Notes under the pieces: model-generated
The model's input: the letters and a program-made list of their open reading frames with translations, nothing else
The model's database searches: none
What the model was told of the DNA's origin: nothing
Position numbers and translations under genes: made by a program
Part shown: positions 43,704 to 53,310 of the stretch, piece after piece
Layout of the letters: every line of letters begins with the position of its first letter
Numbering within the stretch: position 1 is the first letter of the stretch
Assembly: GCA_946886565.1 (NCBI GenBank)
Contig: CAMPIX010000001.1
Span: forward strand, 62,001 to 126,000
DNA from: an uncultured Altererythrobacter sp.
GTDB lineage: Bacteria > Pseudomonadota > Alphaproteobacteria > Sphingomonadales > Sphingomonadaceae
Direction: 5' to 3'
DNA length: 64,000 nucleotides

Positions 43704-43726
43704 GCTTCCACGGCGGATCCTCGCGG

Positions 43727-44392
43727 ATGGCATTTGCGCTCGCTCCCGGGATCACCTTCTGCGACGCTGGGGGACGCTTCGTCTTCCTTGACGTGCCCAA
43801 AGATCGTTACTTCTGTCTTGGCGCTGACCCGGAGGAAGGTTTCCGTCGCTTTGTCGCTGGCGCGCCCCTTGCCGAAGCGGACGAAGCGCGATTGAGGACG
43901 CTCGCCGTCCAGGGCTTGCTCGTGCCTGCACCGGCGGATGTTCGACCCGAGCCTTGTCGTCCTCCCGCGTCCATCCGGATGCCATTGTTTCAGGAAAATC
44001 TGCCTGTTTCGAGGCGCAGGGTTCTTGCCGCCGCGGCATCGCTGATCCGCGCGAGGATCATGCTTCGATATCGATCGCTTCACAGCCAGATTACGTCGAT
44101 CCAAGCGATGAAGGACGGCAGTCGCGGCGTGAATCAAGCGGCCGACGAGCGCCTCGTCGAGATTTCCGTCGCCTTCCGGCGCGCGGCATTGATCACCGGC
44201 TCGCTCAACCAATGTCTGGCGAACTCAATTGCCATCGTTCGTCACGCGCGATCGGCTGATCTGCGCGCGGAACTGGTGCTTGGGGTCAAGCTCCGCCCGT
44301 TTCGAGCGCATGCCTGGGTGCTAGCGAATGATGTACTGATCAGCGACGCGGCAGACACGGTGTCGCCGTTTACGCCGATCCTCGTCGTCTGA
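43727..44392 (+). CDS. Lasso peptide B protein: leader-binding domain fused to transglutaminase-like protease
   Basis: 221 residues. The first 75 form a PqqD-like RRE (B1) that binds the leader (FVFLDVPKDRYFCLGADPEEG). The C-terminal part is the B2 cysteine protease: Cys163 in SLNQCLANSIA, His195 in RPFRAHAWVLA and Asp207 in NDVLISDAAD. It removes the leader so that the cyclase can close the ring. The B1-B2 fusion is the usual form in proteobacterial lasso clusters. Its stop overlaps the C gene as TGATG. Confidence 0.9.
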   Translation: MAFALAPGITFCDAGGRFVFLDVPKDRYFCLGADPEEGFRRFVAGAPLAEADEARLRTLAVQGLLVPAPADVRPEPCRPPASIRMPLFQENLPVSRRRVLAAAASLIRARIMLRYRSLHSQITSIQAMKDGSRGVNQAADERLVEISVAFRRAALITGSLNQCLANSIAIVRHARSADLRAELVLGVKLRPFRAHAWVLANDVLISDAADTVSPFTPILVV

Positions 44393-46146
44393 TGGAAAGG
44401 CGCTACATCATCATCCTGCCAGCGCGAACAGAGAGTGAGCGATATTGGCAATCCCGCATCGCTGATCTTGCGCCATATCCCTCAGCCCTTCGCAGCATCG
44501 TCAATTCTCCCCGTCTGATCGTCCTTTCATCGGCAGACGCCTATCGCTTGGCCGGTGCGGAAGGCGTCATCCTAGGAGAGCTCATTCGCAAGGGCGGCCG
44601 TGCACCGATCCCGACGCTCGATACTGCCGAGACTGAATTGATCGCGCGCTTCGGAGCGGAAAGGCTGATCACCGGCTATTGGGGCGCCTATCTCGCAGTG
44701 ATTGTATGCCAAGACGAAGTGACCGTACTTCGCGCGCCGCTCGGTGACCTTCCCGCTTATGTCTGGCATTCGCCGCACGGAATGGTGATCGGATCTGACG
44801 TAGCGCTGATAAGCGCGATCGGCGGTTTCGTGCCGAGCATCGATTGGACCGCCGTTGCCGAGCATCTGGTTGCACCCGATCTCAGGCGCGCCCGCACGTG
44901 CCTTGCTGATCTCGAGGAACTCGCGGGAGGCGCCGCCGGCACATGGCGCAATGATCGGTGGGCAGTACGTCATCTTTGGTCGCCATGGCAGTTTGTGTCT
45001 CCCGACCCCGACGCAGTCGATCCGATCGCATCGCCCGAGCAAGTCGCGCAGGCAGTTCGCCAGTCGATCGCTGCCCGGACGGCTCGGCTCGAACGCTTGA
45101 TCTTGTTGCTGTCGGGCGGCCTCGACTCCTCGATCGTCGCCGCCTGCTTGGCGGATGCCGGCAGGGAGACGAACGCGCTTACCATGGTGACGCGCGACCG
45201 CGGCGGCGACGAGCGCGCCTATGCGAGAGCCATCGCTTCCCACCTGGCAATTCCGCTGACGGAGGTGACCCGTGCGGTGACCGATGTCGATATATATCGG
45301 TCGGCAGCGGCAGGATTGCCGCGGCCGTCCGAACACAGCTTCGCTCAGGCGACGAGCCGCGCCGCCGAGCTGCTATCTAACCGAACAGGCGCACAGGCAA
45401 TCGTTCACGGCGGCGGCGGCGACAACGTCTTTTGTTCGGTGCAATCCGCGGCACCAGTGGCCGATCGGTTGTTGACCGCCGGACCCGACCGCCGGTTCCG
45501 AGAGATTGCGGCCGATTTGGCCACGCTATCGCAGACGAGCATCCCTCATGTTATTCAGGCGGCAGTGCGAAGAGCCTTCCGCCGGCGCCAGCATTACCGT
45601 TTTCCCGCGGATCGCTCGCTGCTTTCCCGTGAGGCGATTGCAGCCGCCCGTAATGCTTGCGAGCACCCATGGCTGGATTCGCCACGGCGGGCACTTCCGG
45701 GCTCGGCAAGCCATATTGGCCTCGTGGCTGCGGCGCAGAGCCTTGTCGAAAGCCCCGATCCGCGACCGTCGCTTGCCCGCGTTGCGCCATTGGTCACGCA
45801 ACCGGTCATCGAGACTTGCGTCGCGATACCGAGCTGGAACTGGTATCTGAACGGCTGCAATCGCGCTGTTGCCCGTCAAGGCTTTCAGCGGTCGCTGCCC
45901 GCTGAGATCGCCTGGCGGCGATCGAAAGGGGCGATGGACAGCTTTGTCATCGAGATCATGGATGCGAACCGCCGTCGTTTGAACGCGATGCTCGGCGACG
46001 GGTTGCTGGTGGCGCACGGCCTGCTCGACAGGGATGCTGTGCGCGGTGTCCTCGCTGACGGGATATCGACGAGCGCTCAAGATTGCGGGCGAGTGATGCT
46101 CTTTGCCGATGTGGAAGCGTGGCTGCGCTCCTGGTCGGATAATTGA
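44392..46146 (+). CDS. Lasso peptide macrolactam synthetase (asparagine synthetase-like C protein)
   Basis: 584 residues. Asparagine synthetase B fold: an N-terminal glutaminase-like domain without a catalytic N-terminal Cys, and a C-terminal ATP pyrophosphatase domain with the P-loop LLSGGLDSS (about 241-247). It adenylates the Asp8 (or Glu9) side chain of the core and joins it to Gly1. It is translationally coupled to the B gene. Its last 70 nt overlap the convergent isopeptidase gene. Confidence 0.92.
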   Translation: MERRYIIILPARTESERYWQSRIADLAPYPSALRSIVNSPRLIVLSSADAYRLAGAEGVILGELIRKGGRAPIPTLDTAETELIARFGAERLITGYWGAYLAVIVCQDEVTVLRAPLGDLPAYVWHSPHGMVIGSDVALISAIGGFVPSIDWTAVAEHLVAPDLRRARTCLADLEELAGGAAGTWRNDRWAVRHLWSPWQFVSPDPDAVDPIASPEQVAQAVRQSIAARTARLERLILLLSGGLDSSIVAACLADAGRETNALTMVTRDRGGDERAYARAIASHLAIPLTEVTRAVTDVDIYRSAAAGLPRPSEHSFAQATSRAAELLSNRTGAQAIVHGGGGDNVFCSVQSAAPVADRLLTAGPDRRFREIAADLATLSQTSIPHVIQAAVRRAFRRRQHYRFPADRSLLSREAIAAARNACEHPWLDSPRRALPGSASHIGLVAAAQSLVESPDPRPSLARVAPLVTQPVIETCVAIPSWNWYLNGCNRAVARQGFQRSLPAEIAWRRSKGAMDSFVIEIMDANRRRLNAMLGDGLLVAHGLLDRDAVRGVLADGISTSAQDCGRVMLFADVEAWLRSWSDN

Positions 46147-48260
46147 TGAAGCTGTCGCCGCGCTCCCTGTCCCAACGCCCGCCAGCGTCGATATTGCGCG
46201 GCCTTTGCCGGTGCCGGATCGGTCTTGCCGTTGAGCCAGAAGTCGAACCAGTCGAGGCTGGTTTCGAACACCGCCGCGCGGTGGACCGGCTGCCATTTGA
46301 TGTGGAACTCGTCGGGGAAGACCCGAACCTCGACCGGCTGCCGATGTTGGCGCAGCGCCGTGACGCTTGGAAGTGCGTAGAGGCTTTCGCTGTCGGCGAG
46401 TTGCATGAGGAGCGGCGTGTCGATCTTGCTCGCATTGAGGACGAACGACACAGGCTGCCAGAATGCCTCATCCACAGGGAATGCGGGAGGATAGCCGACC
46501 GACTGACTATAGCGTTCCCACGCCGGACCGACGAGCACTGCGCTCGATTCATCGATACAGCAGCTGCTGATAGCCGCCGCGGCGAACAGGTCGGCGTTGA
46601 TCAGCGCGAAGCGCGCCGAAGTCGCGCCATCGCTGAGCCCGGTGATACCGAGCCGCGTCGGATCAGCAATGCCGCGGGCGACGAGCAGTTCGACCCCGGC
46701 TTCGATCGCCGAATGCATGTTGCGGCGTTCCGACCAGTCCTCAATATTGGCGGCCTCGATATCCCGATAGCTATCGAGATCGGGTCTGCGTGCGCCGAAA
46801 AAGTCCGGTCGTTCGATGCTCAGGACCGCGAAGCCGCGCTGGGCGAAGAGGTAGATCGGGTACTCGTTGCCCGTCCCGCCGTGGAGAAACCCGCGCGATC
46901 GATAGAGGACGACGATGGTCGGAAGCGGCACGCCCGGCTGGAAGTCGGGCGGGAGCACCAGATCGCCATAAACCTCAAAGCCGTTGGCGTTGCGCCATGT
47001 GACGCGCTCGACCGATCCTAACCGGATCGAGGCGAAAGCCGGGTTGGGCTCGAAATGGGTGGCGATCCTCCCGCGGCCTGGATCGATCGACACGATGTGC
47101 GCGGGTTTCGCCGCCGTTTCTCGGATGCAGAGCAGCCTGTAGTCAATCGGGGTACATCGTTCGAGCTGCGCATCGGTTCGCAGCACGCGCTCGGGCGCAC
47201 CCCGACCGGGCGACCAACGATAGAGCGCCGTGTAGCGCTCGTTCCAGCCTTCACGCTTGAGAAACACAAGGTGGTGCCCATCACGAAGCCACCACAAGCC
47301 GACGAAGTGACCCGTGCAGGCCGACCAGGTGCAGGCTTGGGACTGGCCCGCCCGGTCAATCACATGAAGTCGCTTCGGCCCGAGCGGCGACGATCCGCTC
47401 AACATGGTCCAAGCCTTGGCAGCGCGGAGCGTTGCTGCTTGAGCCGTCGCGCCGAGCGATGCCGATGCGATCCATTTCGCTTCGCCCGCACTCGCCGCCT
47501 GCACTTGGCCGGATTTCAAGTCGATCGTCTTATAGAGTACCGGCAGCGCCGCCTTTGCGTTCGGCCGAAACCCGGTGTTCGGGGTGACCCGCTCGTCATA
47601 GAGCCAGCCGCTCGAACCTTCCGCCGTGATGGCATCTTCGACGTGGTTGCGGTCGGGCTGTATCCCAAAGCCGATGCGACCGCCGCCGGGCATCCAACGC
47701 CACGCGAGGATGTCCGCTTTCTCGTCGGTGAGCGGCCGCGCCCGACCGCCTGCCGCCGCCACCGTCCACAGTCGGGTCACGCCGTCCTCCCGCCGCAGGT
47801 AGGCGATCAATCGCCCGTCCGGCGACCAGGCTGGGACGGTCTGCTGGGGCAATCCATTGGGAATGGAGAGCCCGCGCATCACTACCTCGCTCATGATGAA
47901 ATCTCCGCCCTGGTCCAGAACGCGCGGCGGGCTGGCCCCATCGAGATCGATGCGGAGCAGTGCCTGGCAATAACGGTTTGCCGCGAGATCAGCGCGCTGA
48001 ACGACGAATGCGATCCGTCTCCCGTCGGGAGAAACCGAGATCGGGCTCGGCCCACCCATGGCTGGGGCTGGAGCTCTTCCGATCCCGGTGAGTTCAATCA
48101 AGTCGGCCGCGCTGAGCGAACGCGCTTCGCCCGGGGCGCCGCCGAGCGGATCCCAATGATTGCACGCTGCATGCGCCGGCGGCGCGATCAGGGCCGCCAG
48201 CGGGACCATCACCCACCAGCGCCGACGCGCGAGATGAGGCGCGCAGCTGCAGATCACCAT
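46077..48260 (-). CDS. Lasso peptide isopeptidase (Atxe2-like S9 hydrolase)
   Basis: 727 residues. A signal peptide (ending PPAHA) precedes a beta-propeller-like half with WSPDGR- and SPDGRR-type repeats, then a prolyl-oligopeptidase-type alpha/beta hydrolase. The nucleophile is Ser543 in ITGLSDGATSARF and the His is in VFPDEFHIKWQP. Atxe2 from the astexin cluster opens the isopeptide bond of its own lasso peptide. Here it is convergent with the biosynthetic genes and coupled to the TonB receptor gene by a short overlap. Confidence 0.9.
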   Translation of the reverse strand: MVICSCAPHLARRRWWVMVPLAALIAPPAHAACNHWDPLGGAPGEARSLSAADLIELTGIGRAPAPAMGGPSPISVSPDGRRIAFVVQRADLAANRYCQALLRIDLDGASPPRVLDQGGDFIMSEVVMRGLSIPNGLPQQTVPAWSPDGRLIAYLRREDGVTRLWTVAAAGGRARPLTDEKADILAWRWMPGGGRIGFGIQPDRNHVEDAITAEGSSGWLYDERVTPNTGFRPNAKAALPVLYKTIDLKSGQVQAASAGEAKWIASASLGATAQAATLRAAKAWTMLSGSSPLGPKRLHVIDRAGQSQACTWSACTGHFVGLWWLRDGHHLVFLKREGWNERYTALYRWSPGRGAPERVLRTDAQLERCTPIDYRLLCIRETAAKPAHIVSIDPGRGRIATHFEPNPAFASIRLGSVERVTWRNANGFEVYGDLVLPPDFQPGVPLPTIVVLYRSRGFLHGGTGNEYPIYLFAQRGFAVLSIERPDFFGARRPDLDSYRDIEAANIEDWSERRNMHSAIEAGVELLVARGIADPTRLGITGLSDGATSARFALINADLFAAAAISSCCIDESSAVLVGPAWERYSQSVGYPPAFPVDEAFWQPVSFVLNASKIDTPLLMQLADSESLYALPSVTALRQHRQPVEVRVFPDEFHIKWQPVHRAAVFETSLDWFDFWLNGKTDPAPAKAAQYRRWRALGQGARRQLHQLSDQERSHASTSAKSITRPQS

Positions 48261-50845
48261 GACTTGGCGATCCCGAAGCTGATAACGCGGCCGAGTGGCG
48301 AGTAATTGGTCGAATCATAAGGGGCATGGGTCACCGAGGTGGTGAAAATCGGAGGCGGTTCCGCGTTGAACGCGTTCGTGACCGCGAAAAGCAGGTCAAG
48401 GCCCTGAAGGCCGCGTGGCGCGGTGTCGCCGGTTCGGTAGCGGACCGTGAAATCGAACCGCCATTGGCTCGGTAAGATCGCGGCGGGTGAGACGCGCGGG
48501 TCGGCCAGTTCGCCGCTATAATTCGCGACGCCGGTCACCGCGAGACCATCGAGGCTCCACGTCGCACTGGCCCGCCCACGCCAGCGCGGCGGGTTGAAGA
48601 GGATGCCGGCGAGCGATTGATCGGCCTGGTCTTCGCTGATCTGCTGATGACTGACCAGATAGCTGGCATTGCCGCTGACCCTGATCTCGCCGTCGCCGGC
48701 GCCCAATGCCTGACGATACGAGGCAAGCAGATCAATGCCATGCGCCCATTGGCGGCCGGCGTTGACATTGCTGTTGTCGATGAACGCGATCACATTCGCG
48801 GGGTCGAACGGTGCGCCGGTGCCATTTTGAAAAAACACCCCGCTCGACAGGATGCTGTCGATCAGTTCGCGAGATGGCGATCGCGTCACTTGCGCTGCGT
48901 AGGTGGGATCGCTGAGCGACTGCGAGAGGAAGCCGATCGGGGTGACGATGCGATCGACGTAGCGGATGTCGAAATAGCTGATCTCCGCTTCGAAGCCGGG
49001 CATCACAGATGGTTGGAGGGCGGCCGTTACCGACCATGTCGTTGCCCGTTCGGGCCGTAAATCCGGATTGCCGCCCTGAATATAAAGCGCCGTCGATCCT
49101 GGTGGCGCATCGGTTTGCCCGAACGACGGCGCGCCGAGCAGGGTGAGGATCGGCGGCTGAAAGCGCTGATACAGCGTCGGTGCCCGAAAGGCGCGGCCCC
49201 AGCTCGCTTTCAAGTCGACGCCGGGGGTAGGCGTGTAGACGATCCCGAACTTGGGCGTCGCGACCGACCCGGCATCATCATAATGCTCGTAACGCACGGC
49301 CGCGCTCACATTGAGACGGTGCACGGCAGGGATAGCCATGTGGGGGGCGGCAAGCGGTACGCTGAGTTCGCCATAGGCGTAGCGGTTTGCCTGCGAACGC
49401 TCGAAGTTCAACGGGTGTCCGGCACCCCTGTCGTTTGCGAAGCGAATGTCGCGGTAGCCGATGCCAAACGCGACTTCCGCGCTTCCCGCCGGCAAAGTGA
49501 GGAGAGGGCCATCCGCAGCAAGCTCAACCGATTGAGCGCCATTGTCGTAGAAGCCCGCGGCAAGGCGCCTTGCTTGGTCGTCGGTATAACCATCGATGCT
49601 GTAGTCGACGCGGTCCTCGGCATAGCTGCCCGAAAACGCCGCATTCCAGCCGGCACCGACCTGAACCGATAGACTTGGAGCAATGGCAAAGGCGCGAGAC
49701 TGGGTGATTTGCTGATTGCGGCCGAGCGCAAGATCACCGGCGGGATTGGTCGCGTATCCAGTCGTGGTCCGGCGCTTGTTGAACAGCGCATCGACCGAAA
49801 AAGTGACCGGCTCGCTGATCTGCTGATGGGCACTCAGCAGTGCATTATGATTGCGCATGGCAGGATAGAGCGTGAGACCCGGCGAGCGTAGCCTGGCATA
49901 CTCGCGATCGCCCGCATCGACGGCGGTGTTCCGATTATGCTCATAGGCGGCGATGAACCCGCCGCTCGCCCAACGCGCGCCACCGGCCGCGCTATACTGC
50001 TGCTCGAAATTGCCGCCTTCGGTCGAGGTGCCGAGCCGGGCGCGGGTCTCGACGCCTTCCATGTCGCGCTTGAGGATGATGTTCGCGACGCCGCCGACGG
50101 CGTCGGAGCCGTAAATTGCCGACGCGCCGTCGGCAACGATCTCGATTCGGTCCAGCGCGCCCAGGGGAATGGTCGACACTTCCACGCTCTGGCGGGAGCT
50201 GCTATACGAGAGTCGCCTGCCGTTGAGCAGCGTAAGGGTGGCGTCGCTTCCAAGACCGCGCAGGTTGAGCGACGAACCGCCGCCCATGTCGACGCCATTG
50301 AGCGCGGGGACATTGGACCCAATACCTGGATTCTGTCCGCCAGCGAAGCTCTGCGGGATACTCCGAACCACCCCGCCGAGCGTTGTCTGACCGGCATTCC
50401 GAATATCATTCTCGTCGATGGTAATCACTGGGGACGCGATCGGTGCTCCGCGGATTCGTGATCCGGTGACGATGATCGCAGTGGCGTCATCTCCGCTCGA
50501 CCAATTCTCTTGTGTGAAGTCAGCATCACGCTCCACCACAAGAGCGCGCTGAACTCGGCGATACCGTAGTCCGGATTTTTCAAGCAGCGCCGCGACGGCC
50601 TCCTCGGCGGTAAACTCGCCGATGAGTTGAGGCGCGGTGATTCCCCTCACTAGTTCAGCGGGGGCCGCGATACTGCGTTTGGAAGCGACGGCCACCGCTT
50701 GCAGAGACGTTGACAATGGTTGCGCCGGCAAATTGTAGTGGCGCCTATCGGTTTCCTGTGCCGCCACGGCGATTGGGCACAGAGCCGAAGTCAGACAAAG
50801 TGTCGAAAATGAAGCGGCCATAGCCGCACTGCGAAGAATTCCCAT
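48254..50845 (-). CDS. TonB-dependent receptor with STN domain, lasso-associated
   Basis: 863 residues. A signal peptide (ending VAAQ) is followed by an STN signalling domain (YNLPAQPLSTSLQAVAVAS), a plug (SLNLRGLGSDATLTLLNGRR; ADGASAIYGSDAVGGVANII) and a 22-strand-type barrel ending RVISFGIAKSW. The STN domain signals to FecR when ligand binds. In astexin-type clusters this receptor is thought to import the lasso peptide for the isopeptidase. It is followed in genome order by fecR and sigma genes. Confidence 0.92.
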   Translation of the reverse strand: MGILRSAAMAASFSTLCLTSALCPIAVAAQETDRRHYNLPAQPLSTSLQAVAVASKRSIAAPAELVRGITAPQLIGEFTAEEAVAALLEKSGLRYRRVQRALVVERDADFTQENWSSGDDATAIIVTGSRIRGAPIASPVITIDENDIRNAGQTTLGGVVRSIPQSFAGGQNPGIGSNVPALNGVDMGGGSSLNLRGLGSDATLTLLNGRRLSYSSSRQSVEVSTIPLGALDRIEIVADGASAIYGSDAVGGVANIILKRDMEGVETRARLGTSTEGGNFEQQYSAAGGARWASGGFIAAYEHNRNTAVDAGDREYARLRSPGLTLYPAMRNHNALLSAHQQISEPVTFSVDALFNKRRTTTGYATNPAGDLALGRNQQITQSRAFAIAPSLSVQVGAGWNAAFSGSYAEDRVDYSIDGYTDDQARRLAAGFYDNGAQSVELAADGPLLTLPAGSAEVAFGIGYRDIRFANDRGAGHPLNFERSQANRYAYGELSVPLAAPHMAIPAVHRLNVSAAVRYEHYDDAGSVATPKFGIVYTPTPGVDLKASWGRAFRAPTLYQRFQPPILTLLGAPSFGQTDAPPGSTALYIQGGNPDLRPERATTWSVTAALQPSVMPGFEAEISYFDIRYVDRIVTPIGFLSQSLSDPTYAAQVTRSPSRELIDSILSSGVFFQNGTGAPFDPANVIAFIDNSNVNAGRQWAHGIDLLASYRQALGAGDGEIRVSGNASYLVSHQQISEDQADQSLAGILFNPPRWRGRASATWSLDGLAVTGVANYSGELADPRVSPAAILPSQWRFDFTVRYRTGDTAPRGLQGLDLLFAVTNAFNAEPPPIFTTSVTHAPYDSTNYSPLGRVISFGIAKSW

Positions 50846-50924
50846 TCAAGCCTCCCCGGCGATGCTCTGGCGCGGCATCGCTTGGGGGGCTTGGACAACC
50901 GGGGTGCGCTCTACCCTGAAACTT

Positions 50925-51929
50925 TTACGTCGAAGGTTCTCGGCGCTTGGCGAGAATGATGTTGCCGGCGGGATCGCGAGAATGCGAAAGGCCGAACATG
51001 GCAGCGATCATCTGGGCGAGCTCATCGGAATCGCCGGCCCGAACCGTGCCGGTAAACCGTAACTGCCCGAGTCCGGGCTGCGCGAGCAGAATACGAATGG
51101 AACTGTAGCGGTTGGCGGTCTCGACGACCTCGCGCAGCGGCGTGTCCTCGAACGACAGCATGCCCGAAGGCCAACGCTCTTGGGCGGGTTGGAAGGGCGA
51201 CGGCTGAGGAGCGGGCTCGTGCGGCGCAAGCGTCACGCGCTGTCCGGCCGCCAAAAGGGTTCCTCTTGCACTGGACGACTGCTTCGCGGTGGGCGTGTCG
51301 CGAATCTCAACCTCCCCTTCCAGCAGCGACACGGTCACACGGTCGCCAATCAGACTGACATCGAACAAGGTGCCATGGGCGACGACAGATCGACCGCGCG
51401 CATCCACGATGAACGGCCGATCCGCCTCATGCGCGACAGCGAAGCGGGCACGCCCCCGCTCGAGTGACATCCGACGCGCGTCGTCCGTGAAGGCTATCCG
51501 GAGGGAACTGCCGCTGTCGAGCGTGACTTGCGACCCGTCGGCGAGAGCGACCGTACGAATTTCACCTGCCCGTGCGACGACCGTGTAGGATCCCGAACGC
51601 TCGTCCGGCCCGAACTGCCGGTAAAAGGTAAGAGATGCCACGACGACGAGGATGATCGCAGCGGCGGCTGCGAGCGCGTAACCATATCGGGAGCGAGGAC
51701 GCTGCCGATGCCGCATCGCCGCCGCCGGGGTCTGCTCGGCGAGGGCAGTCTTCTCCCAAGTAGCGAGCACGTCGTCATAGATGTCGGCATGCAGCGGCTC
51801 GGCAGAATACCAGCGCTCGAATTCAGCATGATGCTCCTCGCTGCCTGAAGAGCGGAGGCGATTTAGCCATCCGAGTGCTTCCTCGCGCACGCGGTCAGTC
51901 TCGCGGGCGCCTCGGTGAGGATCAGACAT
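50925..51929 (-). CDS. FecR-family anti-sigma regulator
   Basis: 334 residues from the ATG at 51929, which overlaps the sigma stop as TGATG. A cytoplasmic N-terminus (EEALGWLNRLRSSGSEEHHAEFERW) with the DUF4880-type pattern, one membrane helix (YALAAAAAIILVVVASLTFY) and a periplasmic FecR domain (GEIRTVALADGSQVTLDSGS) are present. It relays the receptor signal to the ECF sigma factor. An STN-like C-terminal end (LSFEDTPLREVVETANRYSS) is also visible. Confidence 0.9.
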   Translation of the reverse strand: MSDPHRGARETDRVREEALGWLNRLRSSGSEEHHAEFERWYSAEPLHADIYDDVLATWEKTALAEQTPAAAMRHRQRPRSRYGYALAAAAAIILVVVASLTFYRQFGPDERSGSYTVVARAGEIRTVALADGSQVTLDSGSSLRIAFTDDARRMSLERGRARFAVAHEADRPFIVDARGRSVVAHGTLFDVSLIGDRVTVSLLEGEVEIRDTPTAKQSSSARGTLLAAGQRVTLAPHEPAPQPSPFQPAQERWPSGMLSFEDTPLREVVETANRYSSIRILLAQPGLGQLRFTGTVRAGDSDELAQMIAAMFGLSHSRDPAGNIILAKRREPST

Positions 51930-52555
51930 CAGCGCGTTCTCAGTGCGCGGTCGAGAAATGCGATCGCCTTGCTCATGTGCCACTCGACGCTCTTTAACCG
52001 CAAACCCGTTCGATTGGCGATTTCCTTGTAACTGAGACCGTCGACACGATGGGCGAGGAAGATTTCGCGCGTTTTCGGGCTCAGCCGCATCAGCGCTTGC
52101 TGCAGCCGGTTCAGAGTATCACGCGCCTCGAGAGCGGCAACCGTATCGCTGCCCGCGAGCGGGACATCGTCAATCGGCACTTGCCGCGCCAGCGATCGCT
52201 GCAACGCGGACTTGGCGCGATTGCGCAGCAGGTTGGCCGCGATCTGATTGAGATAGGCTTCGGGTTGCTCGATCGGTTTGGAACTCATCAAGTCGGCTTT
52301 GGCGAGGCGGGCGAAGCTTTCCTGCACCAGATCGTTTGCATCTTGGCTGTCGCTCCTTCGGGCAAAAAAACGATGAAGCCTCGATGCCTGCGCCCGGTAT
52401 AGATCGTCGAGCGCCACCGTAGTGGGCCGATCCTCGGGAGGCAGCGGATCGTCATCGCGGATCGGCGCTGCAAAGGATGCGGTGCGGATCAAACGCACGG
52501 CATGGCCAAGGGCGGCGTCATCCACCTCAAAGACTTTCGTTGCTGGGTACGCCAT
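51929..52555 (-). CDS. ECF sigma factor of the lasso uptake system (FecI-like)
   Basis: 208 residues. Region 2: DDLYRAQASRLHRFFARRSDSQDANDLVQESFARL, quoted here by its DANDLVQESF core, followed by EAYLNQIAANLLRNRAKS. Region 4: LSPKTREIFLAHRVDGLSYKEI. With FecR and the STN receptor it forms a complete trans-envelope signalling chain. It likely drives the receptor and isopeptidase genes in response to lasso peptide or a related ligand. Confidence 0.9.
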   Translation of the reverse strand: MAYPATKVFEVDDAALGHAVRLIRTASFAAPIRDDDPLPPEDRPTTVALDDLYRAQASRLHRFFARRSDSQDANDLVQESFARLAKADLMSSKPIEQPEAYLNQIAANLLRNRAKSALQRSLARQVPIDDVPLAGSDTVAALEARDTLNRLQQALMRLSPKTREIFLAHRVDGLSYKEIANRTGLRLKSVEWHMSKAIAFLDRALRTR

Positions 52556-52983
52556 TCCCGCATGCTCGGCTCACCTCAGATCAGTCGAGGCGTCCGGCGT
52601 AAGCCGGGTGTTGAGAACATGCTTGAGGGCATGCGCCGACGCCTTTAGCCGCAAGCGGCCTGGACAGACGCGCCGGCCACCCGGCCGATCGGCGGTGTTT
52701 CAGTCTCAAGCGAGGTTCTCAAGCCTCGGCGCCGCAGCCGCGGCGCACAGCCCAGACTAGAGCCCGGGTCGTGATTATCAAGTCTGCGGATCCCGGTCGC
52801 AACAATGACTCGGTTGAACCGATCTTTGTTCGCCTTCGCGCAATCTCCTCCGGCGAGTACTATGTCCGCAATGCGCCCCAAAATCGGTCGTTCCGGCCGG
52901 CTCGACGTGGCTCCGACACCTGCCATTCGCACTGCTCGACCAAAAACGTCCACTAGTGTTCGCGATCGCCCGGCGCCCAGGAC
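52556..52983. other. 428-bp intergenic stretch after the lasso locus
   Basis: No supported gene. The promoter of the sigma-fecR-receptor operon must lie at its left end. The rest is of mixed composition and separates the lasso locus from the defence-like island. Confidence 0.4.
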
Positions 52984-53310
52984 GTGGCAGTGAGCGGCGA
53001 TTTCCTCGAGGGCGACCGGCGCCTTGTCGGTAAGTTACGAACCGTCAAGTGTCATTGCGACGATAACCGAACACCACAAGGATCCGGACCCCGGCGCAAG
53101 CCCGTCCCGGGAGCGGCGACGGTGGCGAAGTCAGCGTTCGACGACGAGGAGCGGTACACGCTAACCGCGCTTGGAAAGCAGTTCATGCACTACGCAATGA
53201 CCGAATTGACGCTGAAGCTTCAGTATCATCCAGACGTCGACTTCAGCGACCGCGAAGGCGAGCCGCCAAGTCCGACGCCTTTCCAACCGACGCTCGGCGA
53301 CGCTGGATAG
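52984..53310 (+). CDS. Hypothetical protein or C-terminal gene remnant
   Basis: 108 residues from a GTG at 52984 (a GTG at 52990 is possible). The first 45 residues look non-conserved. The later part (FDDEERYTLTALGKQFMHYAMTEL then LKLQYHPDVDF) has the balanced composition of real protein and may be the end of a once longer gene. It overlaps the 3' end of the convergent 53243-53845 gene by 68 nt. No function can be assigned. Confidence 0.4.
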   Translation: MAVSGDFLEGDRRLVGKLRTVKCHCDDNRTPQGSGPRRKPVPGAATVAKSAFDDEERYTLTALGKQFMHYAMTELTLKLQYHPDVDFSDREGEPPSPTPFQPTLGDAG

